A stretch of 64,000 nt of DNA from Syntrophothermus lipocalidus DSM 12680 (GTDB lineage Bacteria; Bacillota; Syntrophomonadia; Syntrophomonadales; Syntrophothermaceae). The position numbers and the translations under genes were made by a program. Numbering within the stretch: position 1 is the stretch's first letter; every line of letters begins with the position of its first letter. The DNA lies in assembly GCF_000092405.1 (NCBI RefSeq), contig NC_014220.1:124001-188000 (forward strand), read 5' to 3'. The notes beneath the pieces are model-generated. The model did no database searches. It had not been told where the DNA came from and saw nothing but the letters and a program-made list of their open reading frames with translations. This document shows positions 1-7,622 of this stretch, one piece after another.

Positions 1-1
1 T

Positions 2-133
2 ATCGTGGTCAAGGGAGTGCTTATCGTTCTCGTTATAATGGACGGGCTCGGCAAAGATGAAATAATCGTCAGCGAGAGCGATCTCTTGGAAGGGATTATA
101 TGGCGATTGGCAGGGGCTTCCCCTGGTGTCTAA
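2..133 (+). other. Unassigned open frames at the left edge
   Basis: A frame open from the window edge ends in TAA at 131-133, convergent with and overlapping the hydG stop; its last residues read LLEGIIWRLAGASPGV. The opposite strand is also open, from the end of hydG to the window edge (…NPFQEIALADDYFIFAEPVH…). That frame has no ATG, GTG or TTG start after its preceding stop. I recognise neither. Neither resembles the N-terminus of HydF or aspartate ammonia-lyase, the genes often found beside hydG. At most one of the two is real. Confidence 0.2.
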
Positions 134-1533
134 AAGTATAAATCCCGCGCTCCGGCCTCAATCATCGCCAGTCTTTCAATAGTCTTTTCCCTGACCTTGT
201 CGCTCTTGATGTATCCTAGATGTTCTTGAATAGTCTTCTCCCCGATTTCCTTGGTCTCGGGAGAAGCGTAGTCTTCCAAGTATTCCTTAAAGGTCAGTAT
301 GGCGTTGGGTTGGCAAACATTGCCGATTTGTCCGGTTTTCGCCAGGGCCATGAAACGATCTCCGGTCCGGCCGCTGCGGTAGCAGGCGGTACAGTAGCTG
401 GGAATGTAGCCGCTTACACAGAGGCTGCGGATCAACTCATCGGGGCCACGTTCGTCAGCGACTTCGAATTGTGCAGTATTGCAGGTTTTCCCTTCTATTT
501 CTTCTCTGTAACCTCCTACCCCGGTGCATGAACCGGCACTTATCTGGGAAATACCGAGTTCGAACAACTCATCTCGGTATCCGGGGGCTTCGCGAGTAGA
601 CAGGATCATGCCGGTATAAGGAACCGCCATGCGCATGACCGCGATGATCTTGCGGAAATCGTCGTCTGAAACCAGGTAAGGGAAGTTATCCAGGGAAACG
701 CCATCTGCCGGGCGCAGGCGCGGGAAGGACAAAGTATGAGGCCCTACGCCGAAAGTTTCATCCAGGTGACGGGCGTGCATTAAGAATCCCATTACTTCAA
801 ACCGGTAGTCGAAAAGACCAAACAACACGCCTAAACCCACGTCATCGCAGCCACCTTGCATAGCCCGGTCCATAGCAGTCAAGTGATAGAGGTAGTCGGA
901 TTTGGGGCCGCTGGGGTGCATTTTGGCGTAAGTTTCGTGGTGATACGTTTCCTGGAACAGCACGTAGGTACCGATACCTGCTTCTTTCAGCTTGCGATAA
1001 TTCTCTACGGTGGTGGCAGCGATATTCACGTTGATCCTGCGTATATTGCCGTTCGCTTCTCTCACGCTGTATATGGTTTGCATCGCTTCTACCACGTATT
1101 CGATAGGACACTCAACCGGATGCTCCCCGGTTTCTAAGGCTATGCGCTTGTGCCCCATCTGTTCGAGGATGCGTACCTCCTCTGCTATTTCATCGATAGT
1201 CAGCTTGCGCCGGGTCAGGTTCTTATTGGAGCGGTGATAGCCGCAGTAAACGCAGTCGTTGATGCAGTAGTTGCTGATGTATAAGGGAGCAAAGAACACC
1301 AAACGCTTGCCGTAAATCTTTTCTTTGATCTCGCGGGCCGCCGCGTACATTTCTTGCAACAGCTCGGGGTCCTCGACCTGGATGAGGGCAGCAACTTCCA
1401 CCGGCTCCAACCCTTTTGCTTCCCGGGCTTTTTCAATCATTTGCCGGATATCTTCCTGCCCAAACCTTTTCCCAGCCTCCAATAACGACCAGATCTCTTC
1501 TTCATTAATAAAATCAACGGCCTGATACGCCAT
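130..1533 (-). CDS. hydG: [FeFe]-hydrogenase maturase HydG (radical SAM tyrosine lyase)
   Basis: HydG cleaves tyrosine to p-cresol and, on its second cluster, makes the Fe(CO)(CN) units of the H-cluster diiron site. The 467-residue length is normal. The radical-SAM motif CX3CX2C is C90, C94 and C97 (NYCINDCVYCGYH). The C-terminal auxiliary-cluster motif CX2CX22C, which separates HydG from ThiH, is C381, C384 and C407 (CTACYRSGRTGDRFM…C). The gene follows hydE by 42 bp on the same strand and shares its promoter near 3.5 kb. The ATG at 1533 is preceded by a weak GAGGAGA site. hydF, the third maturase gene, is not in the window. Confidence 0.97.
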   Translation of the reverse strand: MAYQAVDFINEEEIWSLLEAGKRFGQEDIRQMIEKAREAKGLEPVEVAALIQVEDPELLQEMYAAAREIKEKIYGKRLVFFAPLYISNYCINDCVYCGYHRSNKNLTRRKLTIDEIAEEVRILEQMGHKRIALETGEHPVECPIEYVVEAMQTIYSVREANGNIRRINVNIAATTVENYRKLKEAGIGTYVLFQETYHHETYAKMHPSGPKSDYLYHLTAMDRAMQGGCDDVGLGVLFGLFDYRFEVMGFLMHARHLDETFGVGPHTLSFPRLRPADGVSLDNFPYLVSDDDFRKIIAVMRMAVPYTGMILSTREAPGYRDELFELGISQISAGSCTGVGGYREEIEGKTCNTAQFEVADERGPDELIRSLCVSGYIPSYCTACYRSGRTGDRFMALAKTGQIGNVCQPNAILTFKEYLEDYASPETKEIGEKTIQEHLGYIKSDKVREKTIERLAMIEAGARDLYF

Positions 1534-1575
1534 TTCTCCTCATCTCCTCACCTAGACTTTTCAATTCCCGAACTC

Positions 1576-2652
1576 TTAACTCTTCATTCTTAATTCTGAA
1601 TTCGCAATTCCCATAGCTTTGGGCCCTTCACCGTATCCAGATGATACCCGCCTTCCCAGCCGTGTTACGAGTTCCACGGCTGCGGCTTTAAGGGCAGTCG
1701 GGTCATCCTCAACCTCTGCCTTGGCGGGATAGATCTCGTATAACCGGCGGTACTTGAGGGGAGTCACGTTTAGCATCAAGACATTAGCCCCCGCTAGCAG
1801 TCCTTCACGCCGCCCTTCCCTATCTACTGACCCTAGGGCGGTGGTGGAGGGGAGATTAGCCCATGGCAACATGAGCCTGGTTACGGCTAAAACTTTTAGG
1901 GTTAAGGATGCGGTACCCGCTTGGGCTGAAGCCAGGGGAGTGGCAGGGTGCGGGATAAAGGGCCCGATTCCTACCATCGACAGCTGCAGTTTCCTCATGA
2001 GAAGGATATCGTCGGCCATGCTGGACAAGGTCTGCCCGGGAAGGCCGACCATGATGCCTGAGCCTACCTCGTAATCGAGGTCTTTCAGGTAAGTCAAACA
2101 CTGGAGCCTTTGGGCCATAGAACATCCTGGCCGCAATCGCCGGTATAGATCCGGGTCCGAGGTCTCGAATTTCAAGAGGTAACGGTCCGCTCCTGCTTCT
2201 TTCCAGGCTGCGTAATCTTCCCGCCTTCTTTCCCCTACGCTTAACGTAACTGCGACATCCATTGCCTTAATCTGCGAGACTAACCTGGTTATCGTCGACG
2301 TTGAGTAAAAAGGGTCTTCTCCCGACTGCAGCACAATGGTCTTGAACCCCATGCCCACAGCTTCCTTCGCGGCCTCGAGGATCTCTTCTACGTCCATACG
2401 ATAACGGCTGAGATGGCGGTTGTGACGGCTGATTCCGCAGTAAAGACAGGCCCGTGAGCAGTAGTTCGAAAACTCGATGATCCCCCGCAGGTGAACCTCG
2501 TTGCCCACGAAGCGTTCTCTTACTTTGTTAGCCAGAGCAAACAGCTTTTGCAGGTCTGCTTCATCTTCCAACCCGAGCAGGAATTCTATTTCTTCCTTGG
2601 ACAAACGACCTGTATCCAAGTACTTAGCTATAATGCCATCGATACGACGCAT
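1576..2652 (-). CDS. hydE: [FeFe]-hydrogenase maturase HydE (radical SAM)
   Basis: HydE is the radical-SAM maturase that works after HydG in building the diiron subcluster of HydA. The protein is 358 residues, the usual size. The SAM-cluster cysteines are C65, C69 and C72 (SNYCSRACLYCGI), followed by the BATS-type barrel (SVGERRREDY; GSGIMVGLPGQT). It lies between the TM1266-like gene and hydG on the minus strand. A 347-bp repeat element (E1) fills the gap to the TM1266-like gene, so the leader of hydE in any long transcript would run through that element. The last residues (GIANSELRMKS) are poorly conserved in appearance. Confidence 0.96.
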   Translation of the reverse strand: MRRIDGIIAKYLDTGRLSKEEIEFLLGLEDEADLQKLFALANKVRERFVGNEVHLRGIIEFSNYCSRACLYCGISRHNRHLSRYRMDVEEILEAAKEAVGMGFKTIVLQSGEDPFYSTSTITRLVSQIKAMDVAVTLSVGERRREDYAAWKEAGADRYLLKFETSDPDLYRRLRPGCSMAQRLQCLTYLKDLDYEVGSGIMVGLPGQTLSSMADDILLMRKLQLSMVGIGPFIPHPATPLASAQAGTASLTLKVLAVTRLMLPWANLPSTTALGSVDREGRREGLLAGANVLMLNVTPLKYRRLYEIYPAKAEVEDDPTALKAAAVELVTRLGRRVSSGYGEGPKAMGIANSELRMKS

Positions 2653-2676
2653 AAGACCATTTCTTCCCCTTTAGTT

Positions 2677-3023
2677 AGCCACAGATGAACACAGATGCTC
2701 ACTGATGATTACTGATATTGACACCGGCTGAGAAGAATATTAAATGACCCTTGTAGTGGTGTCGCCGCTCGTGAAAGCAAACACTACTATTGTCAAAATT
2801 ATTCGTTATTCGCTCTGCTTTCCGTCTTTCACCAGACACTCGGTTGGGATTGTTAGACTATCCATATCGGCAATCATGGATTGAATACCGGGTTCTCGAC
2901 TGGTTAACATTCCTCCTGATTCATCCCAAACTACCTCAGCTTGGTTATTTTGGCAAGTTACATCAATCAGCGTCGAAATTAAATCTGTGTACATCAGTGT
3001 TAAATCAGTGTAAATCTGTGGCT
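2677..3023. repeat. E1: block bounded by inverted 10-bp repeat arrays
   Basis: Fills the hydE/TM1266-like gap. It opens at 2677 with AGCCACAGAT followed by GAACACAGAT and related 10-bp units, and closes at 3023 with ATCTGTG-type units ending in ATCTGTGGCT. The interior, about 250 bp, is unlike the interiors of the other E elements. Short open frames cross it on both strands but have no recognisable protein features or ribosome sites. Confidence 0.75.
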
Positions 3024-3036
3024 TATTGACTGCGGC

Positions 3037-3294
3037 TTATTTACTGGCCAGGGCACTTTTCACCTTTACCCCCTGCAGCTTCCCCAATTTCCCAGTCATG
3101 GCCCCAATTTCATCGGTTGAGCCGTCCACGATCAGGGCGAGTACGGAAACCTCGCGTTCCCGGTAGGGCAACCCCATCCTGCCCACGATGATCTCGGCGT
3201 GGTCACTCAAGATCCGATTCATGGCCGGGACCGATTCGCGGTTCTCAACTATGATGCCTACTACTCCCAGTCTTTTGTTTTCCAAAACTTTCAC
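3037..3294 (-). CDS. TM1266-type small ACT-like protein of hydrogenase loci
   Basis: This 85-residue protein (start MKVLENKRLGVVGIIVENRE) matches the small family often annotated 'putative iron-only hydrogenase system regulator' after Thermotoga TM1266. The pattern fits a single ferredoxin-like ACT/NikR-C-type fold: VVGIIVENRESV, then an IIVGRMGLPYRE segment, then VSVLALIVDGSTDEIGAMTGKLGKLQGVKVKSAL. There is no DNA-binding domain, so regulation is an annotation habit rather than something visible here. It is the first gene of the hydE-hydG transcription unit, directly after the Rex-controlled promoter and a terminator-like hairpin. Its exact role is unknown. Confidence 0.9.
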   Translation of the reverse strand: MKVLENKRLGVVGIIVENRESVPAMNRILSDHAEIIVGRMGLPYREREVSVLALIVDGSTDEIGAMTGKLGKLQGVKVKSALASK

Positions 3295-3315
3295 CCTATT
3301 TCCCCTGTGAAATTA

Positions 3316-3348
3316 AAAAAGCCTACCCGGAATCCTTCCAAGCAGGCT
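3316..3348 (-). terminator. Terminator-like hairpin in the leader of the hyd maturation operon
   Basis: Read on the minus strand, AGCCTGC pairs with GTAGGCT, an inner GGAA/TTCC extends the stem, and a run of six Ts follows. It lies about 120 nt after the predicted start site and 22 nt before the ATG of the TM1266-like gene, with no gene ending upstream. This is the layout of an attenuator rather than an end-of-operon terminator. I do not recognise a known riboswitch class in the RNA between promoter and hairpin. Confidence 0.7.
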
Positions 3349-3468
3349 CATAAAGGCGCACTTTTCCCCACCTCCCCTTTAACTCAGACCGCTCCTCGTT
3401 AGCAGGAATCGTGTCGATTAAGCCCCTTGGACTCAGAAACATCCTCGTCGTCAGGGTATATACACTTC

Positions 3469-3486
3469 TTGTTAAAAGTTTAACAT
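3469..3486 (-). promoter_or_regulatory. Rex operator over the maturation promoter
   Basis: The plus strand reads TTGTTAA, AAGT, TTAACAT. This matches the clostridial Rex consensus TTGTTAA-N4-TTAACAA at all but the last base. The palindrome covers the -10 element, so binding would block transcription. Rex is the redox repressor that leaves DNA when NADH is high (family knowledge). Control of these genes by Rex is inference. Confidence 0.75.
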
Positions 3487-3505
3487 GCTCCCCGGGCTTT
3501 GCCAA
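3477..3505 (-). promoter_or_regulatory. Sigma-A-type promoter for TM1266-like gene, hydE, hydG
   Basis: On the minus strand TTGGCA (3505-3500) and TAAACT (3482-3477) are separated by exactly 17 bp. The predicted start is near 3470, which gives a leader of about 175 nt before the ATG at 3294. Confidence 0.65.
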
Positions 3506-3712
3506 GGGCAAAATAATTTTCTATGAATCGACGAGCAGGAATTCCGAAAAAGTTAGCGAAGTACATAAAGGCTAGTGTTTGTCCGCCGGGTATAACAGCA
3601 ACCATAAGGGGGGCGGGATATACGGGTTTGAATGGAGAATACACATTCTGACGAATTACTTACCCTGGAAGAAGAATTCTAAATATAAAGGTCAGGGAAA
3701 GGAGGTGGACGA

Positions 3713-4159
3713 ATGGTCGACTACAAAGCTATTATCGCAAAGTATAAGGATCTACCCGGAGGCATCATCGAGGCATACCACGCGATTCAGAAGGAGCAGA
3801 GCTTTATTCCCGAAGAGGCTATCATCGCTGCAGCTGAGGCTTTCAACATTCCGGTTAAAGACGCGTACGGCGTAGCAACCTTCTATTCCATGTTCTCCGT
3901 TAAGACTCGGGGCAAGAACGTCATCCGTATTTGTGAAAGTGCTCCCTGCCACATAGCCGGAGCAGCACAAGTAGTAGCGGCACTGGAGAAAGAGTTGGGT
4001 ATCAAGATGGGAGAAACCACTCCGGACGGCAAATTCACCCTAGAGTTTACCGAGTGCGTAGGTCAATGCCAAGCCACGCCGGTAATCACCATCAACGGCA
4101 AGCCCTACGGTGACATTACTCCCGAGAAGATCCCGGCAATCCTCGCCGAGTACAAGTAA
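3713..4159 (+). CDS. hydC: NADH-linked [FeFe]-hydrogenase subunit HydC (NuoE-like)
   Basis: A 148-residue thioredoxin-fold [2Fe-2S] subunit of the NuoE/24-kDa family that passes electrons between the flavin subunit HydB and HydA. The cluster ligands are C74-x4-C79 (CESAPC) and C115-x3-C119 (CVGQC). The N-terminal helical part carries the family GVATFYSMF stretch. An AAAGGAGGTGG site precedes ATG 3713. The gap back to the divergent maturation promoter (3506-3712) holds no clear gene and I could not fix the hydC promoter in it. hydC, hydB and hydA are spaced by 41 and 32 bp and form one operon. Confidence 0.95.
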   Translation: MVDYKAIIAKYKDLPGGIIEAYHAIQKEQSFIPEEAIIAAAEAFNIPVKDAYGVATFYSMFSVKTRGKNVIRICESAPCHIAGAAQVVAALEKELGIKMGETTPDGKFTLEFTECVGQCQATPVITINGKPYGDITPEKIPAILAEYK

Positions 4160-4200
4160 CTGGCTTCAAATCTAGAGAACTGGAAGGAGGGTAATTCCTG

Positions 4201-5424
4201 ATGGCCGAGGAACTGCGCGTAGTGCTGCGCAACTACGGCAAGATTAACCCCCTTAATATCGATGACTATATCAACGCCGGGGGTTATAAGTCGTTAGAAA
4301 AGGCCCGCAGCATGAGCCAAATGGATGTAATACAGGAAGTGAAGAAGTCAGGCCTGAGGGGTCGCGGGGGCGCCGGGTTCAATGCCGGACAGAAATGGAT
4401 GTTCGCCTACCAGGCTCAGGCTGACCAGAAGTATGTCATCTGTAACGCAGACGAAGGAGAACCCGGAACTTACAAAGACCGCATAATCATGGAAAGCGAT
4501 CCTCACAGCGTCTTAGAAGGGATGGCTATTTGCGGATATGCTATCGGCGCTAACAAAGGTTATATATACTGCCGGGGTGAATACCCGTATGTGGTAGATA
4601 TCCTCAATACAGCAATCGCCCAGGCTAAAGCCAAAGGGGTATTAGGAGAATTTGACATTGAGGTGCGCATGGGAGCAGGAGCCTATGTGTGCGGTGAAGA
4701 GACGGCTCTGATCGAGTCTATAGAAGGTAGCCGCGGAGAGCCGCGTTATAAGCCACCGTTCCCGCCGGTCAGCGGTTTGTGGGGTAAGCCTTCTATCGTG
4801 AATAACGTGGAAACGTTCGCCAATATTGCAATCATTTTGGAGAAGGGGGCAGACTGGTACGCCAGCCTGGGAGCTCCCAGCTATCCCGGAACCAAGGTTC
4901 TGACCCTGACGGGCGACGTGGTAAACAAGAAGTTCATCGAAGTACCGACCAATACTACCATTCGCGAGGTCGTCTACGGCTTCGGAGGCGGCATACCGGG
5001 CGGCAAGAAGTTTAAGGCGGTACAGATTGGTGGTACCTCTGGCGGATTTATCCCTGAATCGTTACTCGACACCCCGATTGATTTCGACTCTATGGCTGCT
5101 ATCGGTGCGACTCTGGGCTCAGGCGCGGTCTTGGTCATGGACGAGACCCGCGACATCGTTGATGTGGTCGAGAGGATCGCCAAGTTCTTTGAACACGAGT
5201 CCTGCGGCAAGTGCGCTCCTTGCCGGGAAGGTACCATGCGGATGTACAAGCTGATGAGCAAGGTTAATAAGGGCCAAGGAACAGCGAAAGACGTTGCCTT
5301 GATGGAAAGACTCGGCCGAGTGATGTCTGTAGCTTGCCTGTGCGGGCTGGGGCAGGCCGCACCGACACCGGTCCTGACCACGATCAAGCACTTCAGAGCC
5401 GACTACGATGCGAAGTTACAATAG
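4201..5424 (+). CDS. hydB: NADH-linked [FeFe]-hydrogenase flavin subunit HydB (NuoF-like, short form)
   Basis: The FMN- and NAD(H)-binding subunit. Visible motifs are GRGGAGFNAGQKW (residues 54-66) and CNADEGEPGTYKDR (81-94) for FMN/NADH, GAGAYVCGEETALIESIEG (158-176), and the [4Fe-4S] ligands C335, C338, C341 and C381. At 407 residues it is only the NuoF core. It lacks the N-terminal thioredoxin-like [2Fe-2S] domain and the C-terminal two-[4Fe-4S] domain of the roughly 600-residue HydB of bifurcating enzymes. That is the arrangement described for the NADH-dependent, ferredoxin-independent Hyd1ABC of Syntrophomonas wolfei. A GGAAGGAGG site sits before ATG 4201. Confidence 0.95.
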   Translation: MAEELRVVLRNYGKINPLNIDDYINAGGYKSLEKARSMSQMDVIQEVKKSGLRGRGGAGFNAGQKWMFAYQAQADQKYVICNADEGEPGTYKDRIIMESDPHSVLEGMAICGYAIGANKGYIYCRGEYPYVVDILNTAIAQAKAKGVLGEFDIEVRMGAGAYVCGEETALIESIEGSRGEPRYKPPFPPVSGLWGKPSIVNNVETFANIAIILEKGADWYASLGAPSYPGTKVLTLTGDVVNKKFIEVPTNTTIREVVYGFGGGIPGGKKFKAVQIGGTSGGFIPESLLDTPIDFDSMAAIGATLGSGAVLVMDETRDIVDVVERIAKFFEHESCGKCAPCREGTMRMYKLMSKVNKGQGTAKDVALMERLGRVMSVACLCGLGQAAPTPVLTTIKHFRADYDAKLQ

Positions 5425-5456
5425 GGAAGATGAGCAGGAAGGAGTGAAATGAAGAT

Positions 5457-7181
5457 ATGGCTAATGTAACCATAGACGGTATCCAAGTATCCGTTCCTGA
5501 CGGCTCAACCATATTGCAGGCAGCGCAAGTAGCCGGTGTTCATGTTCCTACCCTGTGCTATCATCCGGACCAGGCGATAAAAGCCAACTGCCGGATATGT
5601 GTGTGCGAAGTGGAAGGACAAAGACTCTTGCAAGCTGCATGCTCTCAGCCGGTTTATGACGGAATGGTGATAAAGACCCACAGCCCCAAAGTCATCGAAG
5701 CCAGGAAGACGATACTCGAGCTAATCCTGGCCCATCACCCGCAGGACTGTCTGGGCTGTATTCGGAATCAGAACTGCGAACTGCAAGCTCTGGCCGAAGA
5801 GTACGCCATCAGGGACAACCCGTTTGAACAGATGGTACGGGGGTTGCCGAAGGACACCTCAACTCCGTCTATTGTCCGGGACCCCGACAAGTGCGTGCTT
5901 TGCCGCCGCTGCATTTCGGCCTGCAGCGTTACCCAGACCGTTAACGCGTTGGGTATCGAAAACCGGGGCAACCATGCTATGGTTGTGCCCTCGTTGGGTA
6001 AAGACCTCATCGAAAGCCCCTGCGTCATGTGTGGGCAGTGTATCCATGCGTGCCCGGTTGGTGCTATCAGCGAAAAAGAACAAATCGACGAGTTCCTGGC
6101 TGCAGTAGCCGATCCGGACAAGATCGTGGTTACCCAGATCGCGCCGGCGGTCAGAACCGCTATCGGCGAAGAAGTCGGCATGGCAACCGGAGAGATGCCG
6201 ATGGAGGTATTCGTAGCCGGGCTCAGGCAGATCGGTTTTGATTATGTCCTGCATACCAATTTCACGGCTGACCTGACTATAATGGAAGAAGGAAACGAGC
6301 TTCTCAAACGCCTCAAAGAAGGCGGGAAGCTGCCGATGTTCACTTCCTGTAGCCCAGGTTGGATCAACTTCTGTGAGACTTTCTATCCAGACCTTCTGGA
6401 ACACCTTTCCACCTGCAAGTCGCCGCAGCAGATGTTCGGGGCCTTGGTTAAGACTTACTGGGCGCAGAAGATGGGTATAGACCCGTCCAAGATCTACTCG
6501 GTATCCATCATGCCCTGTACTGCTAAGAAGTTTGAGGCTTCGCGTCCCGAGATGAAAGACAGCGGCTACCGCGACGTGGACCTGGTCCTTACCACCAGGG
6601 AAGTAGGGCGTTTGTTCAGGATGGCTGGCATTGACTTCAAGACACTGACCCCGAGCAAGTTCGATTCCTGGATGGGGGCCTACACCGGTGCGGCAGTTAT
6701 ATTCGGCGCTACCGGCGGTGTTATGGAGGCGGCTCTCCGTACAGTTTACGAGGTAGTAACCGGGAAGACTTTGGAGGATGTGAACTTCACTTTTGCCCGT
6801 GGTATGGAAGGAATCAAGGAAGCCGAGATAGACCTCGACGGCACCAAGGTCAAGGTGGCTATCGGCCACGGGCTGGCCAATGCCAGGAAGCTGATGGACC
6901 AGGTACGGGCTGGACAGTCTCCCTACCACTTCATCGAGATCATGGCCTGCCCCGGCGGCTGCATAGGCGGTGGCGGTCAACCGCTGACCAAGACCAACGC
7001 CAAGCGGGCTGAGCGTATCGATTCCATTTACGTTGAAGACGAGTCTTTACCGATACGCAAGTCGCACGAAAACCCCGAAGTCAAGATACTCTACGAAGAA
7101 TTCCTGCACGAGCCTCTGGGACACAAGTCCCACGAACTCCTGCACACCCACTACCATCCGAAGAACAAGAAGTTCTTATAA
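5457..7181 (+). CDS. hydA: [FeFe]-hydrogenase catalytic subunit HydA
   Basis: A 574-residue group A hydrogenase that makes or oxidises H2. In order it has an N-terminal [2Fe-2S] domain (C34, C45, C48, C62), a His/Cys [4Fe-4S] site (H94, C98, C101, C107), two ferredoxin-type [4Fe-4S] motifs (C146-C156 and C189-C199), and then the H-domain. H-cluster loops are L1 FTSCSPGW (C298), L2 MPCTAKKFE (C353) and L3 EIMACPGGCIGGGGQP (C498, C502); all ligands are present. The short C-terminal tail is rich in His and Lys. Last gene of hydCBA. With HydB lacking extra clusters, direct NADH-to-H2 transfer at low H2 pressure is the likely job. Confidence 0.98.
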   Translation: MANVTIDGIQVSVPDGSTILQAAQVAGVHVPTLCYHPDQAIKANCRICVCEVEGQRLLQAACSQPVYDGMVIKTHSPKVIEARKTILELILAHHPQDCLGCIRNQNCELQALAEEYAIRDNPFEQMVRGLPKDTSTPSIVRDPDKCVLCRRCISACSVTQTVNALGIENRGNHAMVVPSLGKDLIESPCVMCGQCIHACPVGAISEKEQIDEFLAAVADPDKIVVTQIAPAVRTAIGEEVGMATGEMPMEVFVAGLRQIGFDYVLHTNFTADLTIMEEGNELLKRLKEGGKLPMFTSCSPGWINFCETFYPDLLEHLSTCKSPQQMFGALVKTYWAQKMGIDPSKIYSVSIMPCTAKKFEASRPEMKDSGYRDVDLVLTTREVGRLFRMAGIDFKTLTPSKFDSWMGAYTGAAVIFGATGGVMEAALRTVYEVVTGKTLEDVNFTFARGMEGIKEAEIDLDGTKVKVAIGHGLANARKLMDQVRAGQSPYHFIEIMACPGGCIGGGGQPLTKTNAKRAERIDSIYVEDESLPIRKSHENPEVKILYEEFLHEPLGHKSHELLHTHYHPKNKKFL

Positions 7182-7195
7182 ACAGCGGAACGAAA

Positions 7196-7228
7196 AGAGC
7201 CTGTCACCACGACAGGCTCTTTTTTTTT
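7196..7228 (+). terminator. Rho-independent terminator after hydA
   Basis: AGAGCCTGTC and GACAGGCTCT form a perfect 10-bp stem around a 5-nt loop (ACCAC), followed by a run of eight Ts. It begins 14 bp after the hydA stop. Confidence 0.95.
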
Positions 7229-7528
7229 AGCCACGGATGGACACAGATTAGCACAGATGTGCACAGTTGGGCATGGACCAAGCAGCGGCTTAGAACTCTG
7301 CGCATGGGAGTCACAGACTCGCGACTACGTGGTTTCCGGACATTGTAATTCACAGTTTTTCTACACCATGGGGTTTTCACGAGTACAGTTGCCGAAGACC
7401 TGAAGGCCGGACGATTAAGAACCTGGCCAGCAGTTTCCGGTTGATTAACAACCGACGCTTATGTCTTTCAAACAATAAATAATTAAGAATCTGTGTAAAT
7501 CAGTGGCAATCTGTGTCTATCTGTGGCT
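7229..7528. repeat. E2: block bounded by inverted 10-bp repeat arrays
   Basis: Begins directly after the hydA terminator with AGCCACGGAT, GGACACAGAT, TAGCACAGAT, and ends with ATCTGTGTAA, ATCAGTGGCA, ATCTGTGTCT, ATCTGTGGCT, four exact 10-bp steps. The 200-bp interior shows no gene and no likeness to the other E interiors. Confidence 0.75.
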
Positions 7529-7555
7529 AATCAAAAATTACCCGCCTTCCCCGCA

Positions 7556-7589
7556 AATGACAAATATTACCATGCCGTAACGGTATAAT
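7556..7589 (+). promoter_or_regulatory. Spo0A-type promoter of spoIIE with a 21-bp spacer
   Basis: ATGACA (7557-7562) and TATAAT (7584-7589) are 21 bp apart. The same long spacing is known for the Spo0A-activated, sigma-A spoIIE promoter of Bacillus subtilis. A Spo0A box in inverted orientation, AATGACAAA at 7556-7564 (reverse TTTGTCATT against consensus TTTGTCRAA), overlaps the -35 element, where activator-dependent promoters of this kind carry it. Confidence 0.65.
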
Positions 7590-7622
7590 GTATCTGATAA
7601 ACCAGGGCAGGGAGGGAAAGAA

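Noticed and set aside
2790-3029. 79-codon frame inside E1
   Set aside because: It is made partly of repeat units, has no ribosome site and no family likeness.
3323-3511. 62-codon frame in the leader of the TM1266-like gene
   Set aside because: It begins upstream of the predicted transcript start and has no ribosome site. It is kept only as a possible leader-peptide alternative within the attenuator finding.
5859-6980. 373-codon open frame antisense to hydA
   Set aside because: It lies wholly within hydA on the other strand, has no recognisable domain, and its openness follows from hydA codon usage.
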